Origin: Dromaius novaehollandiae
Taxonomy: Eukaryota > Chordata > Aves > Casuariiformes > Dromaiidae
Direction: 5' to 3'
Assembly (NCBI RefSeq): GCF_036370855.1
Contig: NW_026991398.1
Coordinates: 186,001-250,000, forward strand
Length of the DNA stretch: 64,000 nucleotides
Shown: positions 35,430 through 46,012 of the stretch, piece by piece
Layout: each line of letters opens with the position of its first letter
Numbering within the stretch: position 1 is the first letter of the stretch
The notes under the pieces: generated by a model
What the model saw: only the letters and a program-made list of their open reading frames with translations
Told to the model about the DNA's origin: nothing
Databases searched by the model: none
Program-made: the position numbers and the translations under genes

Positions 35430-36030
35430 TGGCATATGACGACACGGACCTCAGATAGGATGGTGCAAGAGATCTCCTTTACTGAGACAACAATGGCTGG
35501 TTATATAGCAACCAACCAAGGCCAGCCCCTCTTCCTGCCACGTATCTCCTTGTGCATTGTGGCATCTTGTGACAGGCAGGAAGGCACATCCTGATCCCTG
35601 GCAGGCAGGCAGGAAGGCACACTGTGATTGCTGGCACGTAGGCAGCAAGGCACATCGTGATTACGGGCAACTCACGTGCACACATTCTGGCCACAGATCG
35701 TAGTTACCACATCATCACTTTCTGCCTTAGAGATCCTCTGCTGTCTTACACAGCATCATCCTATTTTGGTCCCCAGCAATTGAGTCTTGTCTGGCCATCG
35801 CTGGACTGTGCCTGACCCCAGTTACCATCCCCAAATCTGCTCTGCTCCTCTTGTCCGGGCACTGTGGGACGGCACCTCTCATCGGTGGGTCCCTGCCCTG
35901 CCTGCCTTGCTGGCACCCTCAGCTCCCAACTCCACTTCCCGCACGGAGCAGCCCCGCTCTTGCTGCTCCCGACAACATACTCTCTGTCGCAGGAACCCTG
36001 TCAGAAATGGTGCATAAAGGGTCAAGCTGT
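35430..36030 (-). mobile_element. LTR-like segment with internal 33-bp tandem repeat
   Basis: On the minus strand, 'gctatataaccagcc' (TATA near 35,500) is followed by 'gtctcagtaaaggagatctc', resembling a U3/R junction and downstream signal. Upstream in that sense lie three 33-base units at 35,575-35,607, 35,608-35,640 and 35,641-35,673, each containing 'ggcagsaaggcacat/c'. Ends and target duplication were not identified, so the solo LTR call is tentative. Confidence 0.35.
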
Positions 36031-37483
36031 GACACAGAAAGACCTGTTGTCATAACTGGGCATCACAAAATCTGACCCCAAGTGACTGTTTTCGCTTCTT
36101 CATGCAGCTGAGACTCTGCATGCAATGTTACCTGGGTAGAGGGTCAAAATCTGAAGCTCTCCTCACACCTTTATAGTGGCTGTCAGGTAAGAGTTGCTGC
36201 TACGGACATAGAGTCACCTTTTGTATTTACAGCCTTCCTTGGGATCTCCTTGGATCCCACCTTCCCTTGCCAAGGCTTTCTTGGCTGTAGTCAGAGGCAG
36301 GTCCCAGGCAGAGATGAGGAGTCAGGTCAGCAGGACGGGGACAGGGTCAGGTCATCAGCACTGTCACCCGTGAGACAGCCCTGGGAAGGTAATTCAGACA
36401 CCATTCACCATCTCCACTGGCACTGGTCACTGAGAGATGAGGCCTGAATCCAACCCTCAGTCCCTAACAGATTACCGGGGACTCTGAGCTCGTCCCCTGG
36501 CTCCCATGGAGTTCACAAGCAGAACACTGGACCCCTTGGTGGTGCATTGCCTTGAGCATATTTTTGACTCCATCTTCTGAAGAAAGGCCAGACTTCAGGC
36601 AGATAACAGAGGAGAACCCCTTTTATTATGGAAATGTTATTCTGGAGGCCACGTCTGGCATAAGGGTGCCCAGGGCCTGGTGCTGCCTGAGCTCACAGGA
36701 ATGCACACGGAAGCATGTTACAAGAGCACTGAGGCCATATACACACATGAGAGCACAGCAGGACAGTGTGGAAATGAGGAGGAAAGCCCTGAAAAGAGAA
36801 AGCCCTGCTGCTGTTGCTGGATGTGTCTCCCAGAAAGCTGCAGCCCCCATGCAAAGGCTGCAGCAAGGAAATGCCTGCAGTGGCAGTGGGGGGAACAGTC
36901 CTGAGGAGCAGGGCATCTGTTCCCACAGGCTTCACCCAGACTCTCCTCCCCTCCACTCACGATATGCTGTCAGTGTTGGAGCACTGGAGAGGGAAGGGAC
37001 CAGCCCACAGTGACAGCCGGCTGCCACCCTTGCAGGAGAGGGGTGTGGGATCACACCCAGACTGTGGCCAGAGGAGCTGAGCTGTCCAAATGGACATGGG
37101 ACCCATGGTCTCCTCCCGCCTGTACTCACCTGAACCTGACTCTGTGCCCCTGAGCTCCCTTGGTGTCAGTGCTGAAAGAGACACTGCAAAGGGAAACTCT
37201 CCCCATTACCCTGGGGGCATCCGAGGGAGCTCAGAGTAGCAGGCTCTGAGGTTCCCCCATCTCTGCTGATGAAGGGGGAACCCTGGTTTCCTGCTTCTAC
37301 ATGGCCTCTGGGTCAAATACAAGAGAGGGATTACTGAGAAGTAAGATGAACCTAAACATTTCCTTTTCACATGAATATAACAGAGAAAACTAAGAAAGAA
37401 AGAAATGAAAAATATCTATCCTTGAGGCTGAATACTCTAGGAATGATGAGCAGATGCACATGGGGCAGTTATTGGCACTGACA

Positions 37484-38398
37484 TCATACCCATTGAATCA
37501 GTTTCCTCAAGGCATCCTTGAGCTCCTTGTTCCTCATGCTGTAGATGAGGGGGTTCACTGCTGGAGGCACCACCGAGTACAGAACAGCCACCACCAGAGC
37601 TGGGGAGGAGAGGGAGGGGGGCTTCAGGTAGGCAATCATTGCAGTGCTGACAAACAGGGAGACCACGGCCAGGTGCGGGAGGCACATGGAAAAGGCTTTG
37701 TGCCGGCCCTGCTCAGAGGGGATCCTCAGCACAGCAGTGAAGATCTGCACGTAGGACACCACAATGAAAATGAAACACCCAAAGCCTAAACAGATACTAA
37801 GCACAATAACCCCAACTTCCCTGAGGTAGGAGTCTGAGCAGGAGAGCTTGAGGATCTGGGGGATTTCACAGAAGAACTGCTCCACTGTGTTGCCTTGGCA
37901 GCGTGGTATTGAATATGTGTTCACAGTGTGCAGGAGAGCATAGAGAAGACCACTGGCCCAGACAGCTGCTGCCATTTTGGCACAAGCTCTGCTGCCCATG
38001 AGTGTCCCGTAGTGCAGGGGTTTGCAGATGATGACATAGCGGTCATAGGCCATGACTGTGAGAAGAAAATACTCAACTGACATGAAAAAGGCAAATAAAA
38101 ATATCTGGGCAGCACATCCTGAATACGAAATGGCTGTCGTGTCCCACAAGGAATTGGCCATGGATTTGGGGACAGTGGTGGAGATGGAGCCAAGGTCGAG
38201 GAGGGAGAGGTTGAGGAGGAAGAAGTACGTGGGGGTGTGGAGGTGGTGGTCGCAGGCTATGGCTGTGATGATGAGGCCGTTGCCCAGGAGGGCAGCCAGG
38301 TAGATGACCAGGAAGAGGGAGAAGTGCAAGAGCTGCAACTCCCGTGTGTCTGCAAATGCCAGGAGGAGGAACTCACTGAGGGAGCTGCTGTTGGACAT
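37484..38398 (-). CDS. Olfactory receptor, OR14-like (intact, short)
   Basis: Class II odorant receptor, 304 residues, single exon, starting MSNSSS at 38,398. Hallmarks are NSS glycosylation at residue 3, GN in helix 1, MAYDRYVIIC ending helix 3, CQGNTVEQFFCEIPQILKLSC in loop 2 (split here by eye), KAFSMCLPHL in helix 6 and NPLIYSMRN in helix 7. Two oddities set it apart from its paralogues. The near-universal TPMYFF before helix 2 reads TPTYFF, and two residues (DL) are missing just before helix 7 (SSPALVVAV against SSPALDLVVAV), an in-frame 6-base deletion. It also ends a few residues earlier. The frame is intact, so I call it a gene, but these changes could affect folding. The splice acceptor context upstream is weaker than in the other two copies. 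Confidence 0.9.
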   Translation of the reverse strand: MSNSSSLSEFLLLAFADTRELQLLHFSLFLVIYLAALLGNGLIITAIACDHHLHTPTYFFLLNLSLLDLGSISTTVPKSMANSLWDTTAISYSGCAAQIFLFAFFMSVEYFLLTVMAYDRYVIICKPLHYGTLMGSRACAKMAAAVWASGLLYALLHTVNTYSIPRCQGNTVEQFFCEIPQILKLSCSDSYLREVGVIVLSICLGFGCFIFIVVSYVQIFTAVLRIPSEQGRHKAFSMCLPHLAVVSLFVSTAMIAYLKPPSLSSPALVVAVLYSVVPPAVNPLIYSMRNKELKDALRKLIQWV

Positions 38399-39730
38399 TT
38401 GCTCGCACTCAGCTTTGGGGAAAAGACAGTGACAAACTACAGCAGTCTTCTCTGAGCCAAAGCCATTCCATTTGTAATAGAAAACCTTACATTTTCTCTG
38501 TACCTCACATTCATTCAGCGTTCTGTCTGGAGCTCTGGTTCATGCTGACTGAACGTGACATGCAGTGCAGGGACCTCTGCCCATGGTCTCCAGAGGAGTC
38601 AGATCTGCTCTGCTAGAGGGTCTAAATGGAGGTGTCAATCAGCCCCACATATTTGTTCGGATACCAGAAAATGGTGGCCATGACGTGCAGAAAGGGGACT
38701 TGGTCCAGGGACACAGTGGGAACGTTGTCTATTTACCAGAATGAGAGATGAGTACAGCTCTCATGCCAGCTGTCTCTGAAAGAGAAGACCCTTGAGAGGG
38801 ATTCATCTCTCCCAACCTTGCCCTCATGAACAGACATGTCCGTGTCTGAATCAGTCACACCAGATCCCGCTTGAGCAAGAGAGAGAAACAGGCAAGTGAA
38901 GGAGGGGCTGAGCTGACCCTTTCTAAATGTCTCTGTCCCACTGAGATAGACCCTCTCCTCAGGTCAGTTTACCATCTGTGCTCTATCTCCAGGTACCATA
39001 GTGGGAGTGGGAAGTGACTAGATCTGATCCACAGATCCTGCAGCAGATGATGTCCACCCCTTATGTGGAAGGGCTGTTCCACTTTTAGACACCTATTTTT
39101 TTACAAAAAAATGACCTGCAGCAGAGATCTAGTCATAGATGGATATTTTTGTGTCTCACACAGAGCCCGGTACTCAGAAAACCACCCCATGCCCACGGCT
39201 GTCCATGCCACTCCTCACTCTTTGCACAGAGCACGTCACACTCTGAGGTGTCAGGCTCGCTCGACTGATGAGGAAAGCAGGGTGCCCAGCTTCAAGGAAA
39301 TGCTCTGGTTTTGGGTGGCCAAATTTGCACAAATCTCAACATACCCATGTTAAAGCAAGGTTTCAAAGGAGTCTCTAAAACATCTTCAGTGCAATAATTG
39401 ACAAAGAATCCTCATTTTCAAAACTTCACACAGTTTTCGCCATTGCCAAATAGTTTTTCTTTCTTATTCATTGGCAGTACCATGTTCATGCACTACAGGA
39501 ATTAGTCTGTCTGTGTGAGCATACATATATATATGTATGTATATATATGTATATATATACACATTATTCATCAAAATACATTTGCCACCAGTACTCTGAA
39601 TGGAGAAACTCTGTTCTGAGGAACTACTTTATTTAAATGGACATGTTTCAGACCTCTTCTTCTGCTTCCCTCTCCTGTCTGCTTCCTCTGCCTCTTCTCC
39701 CTTTACAGACCTCTCCAGGGAACAGGTCAC
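38399..39730 (-). other. Upstream flank of OR14 gene with AT-rich microsatellite
   Basis: No gene is seen. It contains the conserved OR14 upstream block at about 38,530-38,625. 39,521-39,562 is an ATAT/GTAT microsatellite. About 39,060-39,720 is repeated in the same orientation at 59,130-60,150, for example 'tgaaaatgctct' against 'aaggaaatgctctgg' and 'ttctgaggaactacttta' against 'ttctgagaaactactgta'. Confidence 0.5.
39060..39720 (+). repeat. Direct duplication, copy 1 (copy 2 at 59.13-60.15 kb)
   Basis: Collinear plus-strand similarity to 59,130-60,150: 'tttgtgtctcacac' at about 39,150 and 59,241, 'tcctcactctttgcaca' at 39,212 and 59,303, 'gaggaaagcagg' at 39,270 and 59,363, and 'gttctgag' at 39,612 and 60,052. 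Copy 2 has about 350 extra bases in the middle. In copy 1 the block lies upstream of an OR14 gene. No OR follows copy 2, where the neighbouring sequence is the CR1 split by the provirus. Confidence 0.75.
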
Positions 39731-39734
39731 TGAA

Positions 39735-40915
39735 TCACAGCACTTAGGGTGGACAAGACCTCTGGATGTCATCTGGTCCCAACCCCCTGGTCAATGCAGA
39801 AGGAACTAGATGAGCTTGCCAGGAGCTCCCCCCAGTTATGCATTGTCCACAAAGATGCTGAGAGTGTGCTCCAGCCACTGTACAGGCCATTAATAAAGAG
39901 GTTAAACAGTCCTGCCCCACATGTCAATCACTGAGGGATGCCACTAGTAACCAGCTGCCACTTGGAACTTGCACCACTGAGCACAGCGTTTCATCCTGAT
40001 GGTCCAGCCAATCTTCCACCTTCCCTATGGTCCGCTGATCCAGGGCAGATCCCAACAATTTGCCTATAAGGGCACTATGAAGGACTGTGTCAAAGGCCTT
40101 GCTACAGTGAAAGTTCACAAAATCCCCTGCTTTCCCCTCTAAAAGGCAGCCAGGTTGGTCAAGCATGGTTTCCATTTCCCCTTGCTCAACCCATGCTGCC
40201 TCTTCCAACCCTTCTCCTTCATATGCTTGGAGATGGTTTCCAGGAGGATTTGCTCCATCACCTTGCCAGGGACCGAGAGGAAGCTGACCAGCCTGTTGTT
40301 CCCCAGACCCTCCCTCTTGCCCTTCTGGAAAATGGATGTGGTCTGCCTTTTCCCAGTCGTCAGGAACCTCCCTGATCACCCTGACATTTCATAGGCAATT
40401 AGGAGCAGCGTTGCAATGACTCCAGCCACCTCTCCCTGCACCCTGGGGTGCTTCCTATCTCGTCCTGTGGACTTGTGTGTTCCCACTGGACAAAAGTCCT
40501 CCCCAGCTGCATCTTCCTCTGCTATGGGTGAGGCTTTGCTAACACAGATGCTGCCAAAGGACTCGGGGGCCAGAGAGGCCTTGGCAGTGGACAATATCAG
40601 TAAAAGACAAGGTAAAAGAGGCAATGAGCTCCTCAGCCCTTCCCCTGTCTTTATCACTATGTCCCCTGCCCCACTGAGCAGGGAGACCACATTTTCCTTG
40701 GCTCGCTGCCTTGTGCTGCAAACCTCCTTATAGAAGCCCTTCTGGTTGCCCTCTCCATCCCTTCCCAGTTCCAGTTCCAGCTCCAGCTCCAGCTGAGCTT
40801 TGGCTTGCCTAGCTCCATCCTAAACAAGATGAAATCCTCTTTCCGGCAGTCCTCTCCACCATCTCACAGTCACTGCAGTGACAGCCAACCTCCACATTCA
40901 CATCCCCATCCAGGC
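39735..40915 (-). mobile_element. Decayed CR1 LINE, ORF2 linker to 3' end
   Basis: The minus-strand order is the pre-RT linker (near 40,800-40,740), early RT ('VPDDWEKAD' near 40,370, then 'CSKAFDTVLHSALIGKLLGS' near 40,105-40,045, broken up by deletions) and then a 3' UTR-like end near 39,735 ('gtggacaagacctctgg' in reverse). It is the same insertion as 2,735-3,878, so it was copied in the inverted duplication, but it keeps sequence 3' of the point where the left arm loses homology. Confidence 0.85.
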
Positions 40916-43900
40916 TGAGCTTCAGGCAAGAAACCAAGGGCACGATGGCACCACCTACTTAGAGGCACAGACTGCAGAGGTAGAGAACTCACACTGCAGA
41001 AAAGCCTGCATTTTTTCCCCCTCACCACTGAGGGGATGCAGGCAAAGGACTTTTCTGTGGTTAAAGGCAGATGCAAGAAATTTCAGGAGTAATGTAGACA
41101 TGCCTGAGGCAGTGACTCCCAGGCTGCCCTTATGGTCAAGAGGGAGGAGGAAGTGTTCACCTGCCTTCTTTTAGATGGTCATGTAAAGCACAAATGACTC
41201 CTGTCCCAGAATCATTTGCTCTGTGCTTGAAATGGGGCCCAACATCATAAGCTTTTAGGATAATTCAGGTTGAAGGGACCACAGGAGGCCTGTAGTGCCA
41301 CTGCTGCTCACAGCAGGGCCAGAGAGAGGGTCAGAAACCAAAAGATGCTCCTGCCAAAGGACTTCTGGGGTGATATGGCAGAAGGCAGTAGAGGGTTGAC
41401 AGGGTAGTATGAGTCCCTTGGACAAAAGAGTTTACTTTTTCCCTTTCTCTGGAGATTTAAATCCTCAGCTCTCCAGAGAGAACAAGCTGGGACACTAACT
41501 TTGCCACTAACGTGGAGGTGGAGGAGCTCCTGAGGCCCTTACAGACAGAGGCTGGTCCAAAGGCCACCACCCCAAAGGCACCAGACCCCCAGGCATGCCT
41601 GCCTTGCTGCTGGGCACCCTCCAGCCCCAGGCAGGAGGTCTGCTGGGAACGGCATGGGGTCTGCAGCCTGCAGCCCTGGCCACCCAGCAGGTGTGGTGGG
41701 ACCCCGCTCCTCTAGGTGAGACTGGGCTCTGCTGCATTTCCCCAGTGTGAAGACTTTGTCCCCTCCAGCTGGGAATACAGCCCAGCAGAGAGGGCCAACA
41801 TGGGAAACACAATCTCTGTTCCGGGGTGTGAAGAGAGAGGGGAGGGCAGAGGGGGATCTGCTCCTGCCTTGGGTAGTGATTCCCTCCCTGCAGCCAGTAC
41901 AGCCCTGCTGATGCCCTGTAATCCGTGGGCCCGGGAGGTGGGACTCCCATCTGCTCTGGCTCTAAAGATTTCTCAGCCCTCAAGACGCAGGATGCAAAGC
42001 ACCGCTCTGGGGACACCTCAGCAGTCGAAGGGGCTGAATGCCTGGTGTGTTCCTGAGAACTTCTCTGCAGTCTTCTGCACTGGTTTGACTCCTGTTGCTC
42101 ATGGAGCAGAGACTGTTTTTGAGGGTGAACTCACTCACTGTGCGACTCTGAGGATGGGCTGACCAGGCAGTACAAACGCCAGCAAGGCTTCAACTTCACA
42201 GCAGTGTCCCCTGCCCAGGACTCCTCCTTCCAGCCCCTTCCTCCTGGAGGATTTGGTTTGGGAGGGACTGTTGGAGATCTCCAGGACCACGATCTGCTCT
42301 GAGCTGGGCTAACTACATTTGGATCAGGTTGGTGAGTGCTTTCCCAAGGAGAGTTTTTAAAGATCTCCCGGCCCCTGCCCCAGTGCTGCTCAACTACCAT
42401 GGTAATTTCTTTATTTTTTTCCATAAACTCTTTTGAAATTTCCCTTACTGCATCTTCTCCTTGCTGTCTCTTGCCCTTTCCTCTCCTGGCCACCAGCCAG
42501 ACCATCCCATCTACTTTGACTGAGGACAATCACAGCCTCACCTCCAAGCACAGCCTTGCTGGGATCTCCAGGCCCTGTGCAGGTGGGCTGTGGTGGCCAG
42601 CTCCAAGCAGAGCTATGTATTGCAAGTCTCTACATGGTCTCAGAGGAGAGTGTAGGGAGACATGACATGACCCCGGGCAGAGCCTGTGGGCTGACACCAG
42701 GGCAGAGCCGAGATCAGCAGGGGTGAGAACAAAAGACCTCCAGCAGCTCCTCTCCCTGCCTGTGCAGGGAGTTACACACTTGACAGTGCGCCTGAGAGAG
42801 GACAGTGACGCAGGACGGAGGGCACCGTGAGCTGTGTTACTGGGCTCCAACCACCTGTGCTGGGTCTGGGAGTCCTGGCAGCCTGTGCCGCTGGCTGCAG
42901 CCCTCGAGAAATCCCCGACTCTGCTAGCAGCAGTGGTTCCCCTCCAGGACTGTCGGGAGCTTCTGGAGTGTCGTGGCTCCTGTCTCCCTCCTGTCCCTGC
43001 GCTGGCCCAGCCCTGCTGCCCTCCATGTGGCCCCATGGCCCCACTGTGCAGGCACCGCACAGGACAGGGTGCGTTCAGGGTGGGGAAATGTCCCCCAGCA
43101 TGGTTCCCATGACAGCTCTCAGTGCCCCCTCCCCCAAGGCCCTCCTGCCCAGCAGCCTCCCACCAGTCCCCAGCCCCTGCCCAGCCCTGATCCTGTCCCC
43201 CAGGGTTAGCAGAAGGCCATGCTCTGGGGTCTGCTGGGGTCTGGGCCCAGGGAGAGGCCAGGCAGGGTGGTCATTCCCCCCACCCAGGTGCTGAGCCCAG
43301 CAGGCAGACGGAGCTGGTCACATTCAAAGATCACCCCTCACCAGGACCATGGGGAATGGCCAGTGCTGGAGATGGCTGGTACCAGGGACTGGGTGTGTGA
43401 GGAGTTTCCTGGGACAGCTTCTCCTCTCTGTTCATGCAACAACAAGCTGGGCTGGATCTTTGCCCTGAAGCACCCTGCTTGAGGGCTCCCATGGGAGGAG
43501 GATGGTCTACAGGCCGAGTAGACTGCCCCAGGGCCTCCTCTGCATGCTCCCTGCCAGCCCTGCAGAGGACCCAGGAGAGGGCTCGTCCTCTCAGGGGGTC
43601 ACAGCAGGACACCCAGTCCTCCAGCTGGGCATGGACCCCTTTCTGGATGTGACTTTTGGGGTGAGGACCAGCATGCAGGGTGAGGGAGATTGTCTCAAGG
43701 TCATGTGCTGGGGACCTGGCCTGAGGGACAGCAGCAAACTGATATGGCTTCTGGGTCCTGCTTCCTTCAATGCAGACTCCCACAAAGGGTTCCAGCCTTT
43801 TTTTTTTTTTTTTGGTGCCACCCGCCAGGAGGGACAATGGCACTCTGAGCAGGGAGGGTGGGGAGCATTAATCCTTCTTCAGGCACCACCCAGACCATGT

Positions 43901-44251
43901 GGAGGGTCAGGACAGCAAGGACTTCTGGATCTGCACTGTGAACTCGCTTTAGTGTACCCACACTCTGAACGTTTGTTTGTGTTTTTTTTAAATGTGCGTC
44001 TGCATTTTTCTCTCCAAGACACTCTCAAGCCCAGTTCCCCTTTTCATCTCTCCCAGTCACTCCTCTGATCTTGCTGGCCATTCCCACACCCCCTCCCCTG
44101 TTCTGCAGGGCCCCAAGCTGCTGGCACTGCTCTGCAGAATGAGCAGGCTGTGAGGCCACAGGGCCATGAGGTGACTCTGCACTGGCCGTGCTGGTCAGGG
44201 TGGGAGCAGACCCAACCAAATGAGGATCACAGCCTCTAATCCCTGCAGGGG
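40110..44251 (-). repeat. Right arm of inverted segmental duplication
   Basis: The reverse complement matches 1-3,878 at about 96% by eye over the best part. A block of about 550 bases at roughly 41,665-42,215 is absent from the left arm, where 'ggaggaag..ctgaaaggagga' at 2,013-2,035 runs directly into 'gaccccacgctgttcccagc'. Homology does not stop at 44,251; it runs off the left edge of the window. No gene is seen inside. Confidence 0.9.
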
Positions 44252-44254
44252 GAC

Positions 44255-45052
44255 TGCAGATGTGGCAGGTGCTTGCAAGGACTGTGGAGCATTTCCAAGG
44301 GAGCTAGTTGTGTCCAGGTGTGGCTCTATATCCCGCCCCTGGTATTTCACAGAGAGTGACATGATCGCTCTCCAGGCTCCCTTCCCTGTGCCAGATGGGT
44401 CCCCACTGCCTCTCCTTTGCCTGTGGAAACCTTGTTCTGGCACTTTATCTTTGACTCCACCTTGGTGGGCCTCTCACTTTGTGAGGCTCCTCTCACTGCC
44501 AACCCATAGAACATGCTGTCCCAGGAGAGCTTCTGAGCTCTCCTGGCACCTCCAGCTTCCCCTCCAGAAGGACAGCCATCTGACACTGTGCTTTAACGTG
44601 TGGCACAGCTCTGGCTATGTGAATCTGTGACCATTCATCCCCTCCACTGTCACTGGACACAGATGGGGGAGTGCTAAATCCAGCCCTTGGTCTCTAAGAG
44701 ATCATTACATGACTATGAGCTTTTTGCTCTTGAACCCATGGAGAACCCCATTAGCAGCAGCCCTTTTGGTCATGATTTCCTTGGGCCTATTCTTGACAGC
44801 AGCTTTGGAGGAAGCCCAGCCTTCAAGCTCTGCACCAGGAAGAATCTACTTTATTTCAGAGATACTGTGAGGGAGACAGCTCTGACCCAGTGTTGGAAAC
44901 AATTCTATATGGGCACCAGGTGAGACAGAGGAGTCTCAGTAAAGGTAGAATGAATCCAAGCATTTGTGCACCAACAGGATAACAAATACTACTAATCATA
45001 GTAACAATAGTGAACAAACAGTGCTCAGTCCTGGTATGGGATACCACAGGAG
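44255..45052 (-). other. Downstream flank of OR14 gene
   Basis: No gene is seen. Parts match the downstream flank of the 37,484 gene (about 36,240-36,600). By symmetry the same 0.8-kb flank should lie immediately left of base 1. Confidence 0.5.
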
Positions 45053-46012
45053 TCACTTCTGGAGAGCAATGGCAATGTTACCACTGCTGAAAAATGGCCA
45101 TGAAATCACTTTCCTCAGGGCATCCTGGAGCTCCTTGTTCCTCATGCTGTAGATGAGGGGGTTCAGAGTTGGAGGCGCCACCGAGTACAGAACAGACACC
45201 ACCAGATCCAGAGCTGGGGAGGAGAGGGACGGGGGCTTCAGGTAGGCAAACATGACAGTGCTGACAAACAGGGAGACCACGGCCAGGTGCGGGAGGCACA
45301 TGGAAAAGGCTTTGTGCCGGCCCTGCTCAGAGGGGATCCTCAGCACAGCAGTGAAGATCTGCATGTAGGACAGCACAATGAAAATGAAACACCCAAAGCC
45401 TAAACAGATACTAACCACAATAACCCCAACCTCCCTGAGGTAGGCGTCTGAGCAGGAGAGCTTGAGGATCTGGGGGATTTCACAGAAGAACTGGTCCACT
45501 GTGTTGCCTTGGCAGAGTGGTATTGAAAATGTGTTCGCAGTGTGCAGGACAGCATTGAGAAAACTGCTGCCCCAGGCAGCTGCTGCCATTTTGACACAAG
45601 CTCTGCTGCCCATGAGGGTCCCGTAGTGCAGGGGTTTGCAGATGGCAACAAAGCGGTCATAGGCCATGACAGTGAGGAGAGAATACTCTCCTCCAAACAA
45701 GAAGACAGCCAGGAAGACCTGGGCAGCACATCCTGAGTAGGAAATGGCCCTGGTGTCCCACAGGGAATTGGCCATGGCTTTGGGGACAGTGGTGGAGATG
45801 GAGCCAAGGTCGAGGAGGGAGAGGTTGAGGAGGAAGAAGTACATGGGGGTGTGGAGGCGGTGGTCACAGGCTACGACTGTGATGATGAGGCCGTTGCCCA
45901 GGAGGGCAGCCAGGTAGATGCCCAGGAAGAGCGAGAAGTGCAAGAGCTGCAGCTCCCGCTTATCTGTGAATGCCAGGAGCAGGAACTCACTGAGTGAGCT
46001 GCTGTTGGACAT
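45053..46012 (-). CDS. Olfactory receptor, OR14-like (intact)
   Basis: Class II odorant receptor, 319 residues, single exon, starting MSNSSS at 46,012. Hallmarks are NSS glycosylation at residue 3, GN in helix 1, RLHTPMYFFL before helix 2, MAYDRFVAIC ending helix 3, SY in helix 5, KAFSMCLPHL in helix 6 and NPLIYSMRN in helix 7. The C-terminal tail is longer than in the other two, ending NIAIALQK. A pyrimidine tract and ACAG acceptor end at 46,036 on the minus strand, 23 bases before the start, and an open frame continues upstream through that acceptor without a credible ATG. It is paired with 12,483-13,418 by a mirrored cassette with about 4.4 kb of shared upstream DNA. Confidence 0.93.
   Translation of the reverse strand: MSNSSSLSEFLLLAFTDKRELQLLHFSLFLGIYLAALLGNGLIITVVACDHRLHTPMYFFLLNLSLLDLGSISTTVPKAMANSLWDTRAISYSGCAAQVFLAVFLFGGEYSLLTVMAYDRFVAICKPLHYGTLMGSRACVKMAAAAWGSSFLNAVLHTANTFSIPLCQGNTVDQFFCEIPQILKLSCSDAYLREVGVIVVSICLGFGCFIFIVLSYMQIFTAVLRIPSEQGRHKAFSMCLPHLAVVSLFVSTVMFAYLKPPSLSSPALDLVVSVLYSVAPPTLNPLIYSMRNKELQDALRKVISWPFFSSGNIAIALQK

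Larger units (their letters stand above)
33410..37330. other. GC-rich interval with no gene; CR1 scraps and LTR-like DNA
   Basis: Long overlapping open frames at 34,600-35,400 occur on both strands in low-complexity GC-rich sequence (a CCCCAG run at 34,632-34,659) and show no domain. The part from about 36,240 rightwards is the downstream flank of the OR14 gene at 37,484. It matches the corresponding flank of the 45,053 gene, for example 36,400-36,490 with 44,625-44,720. Confidence 0.5.
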
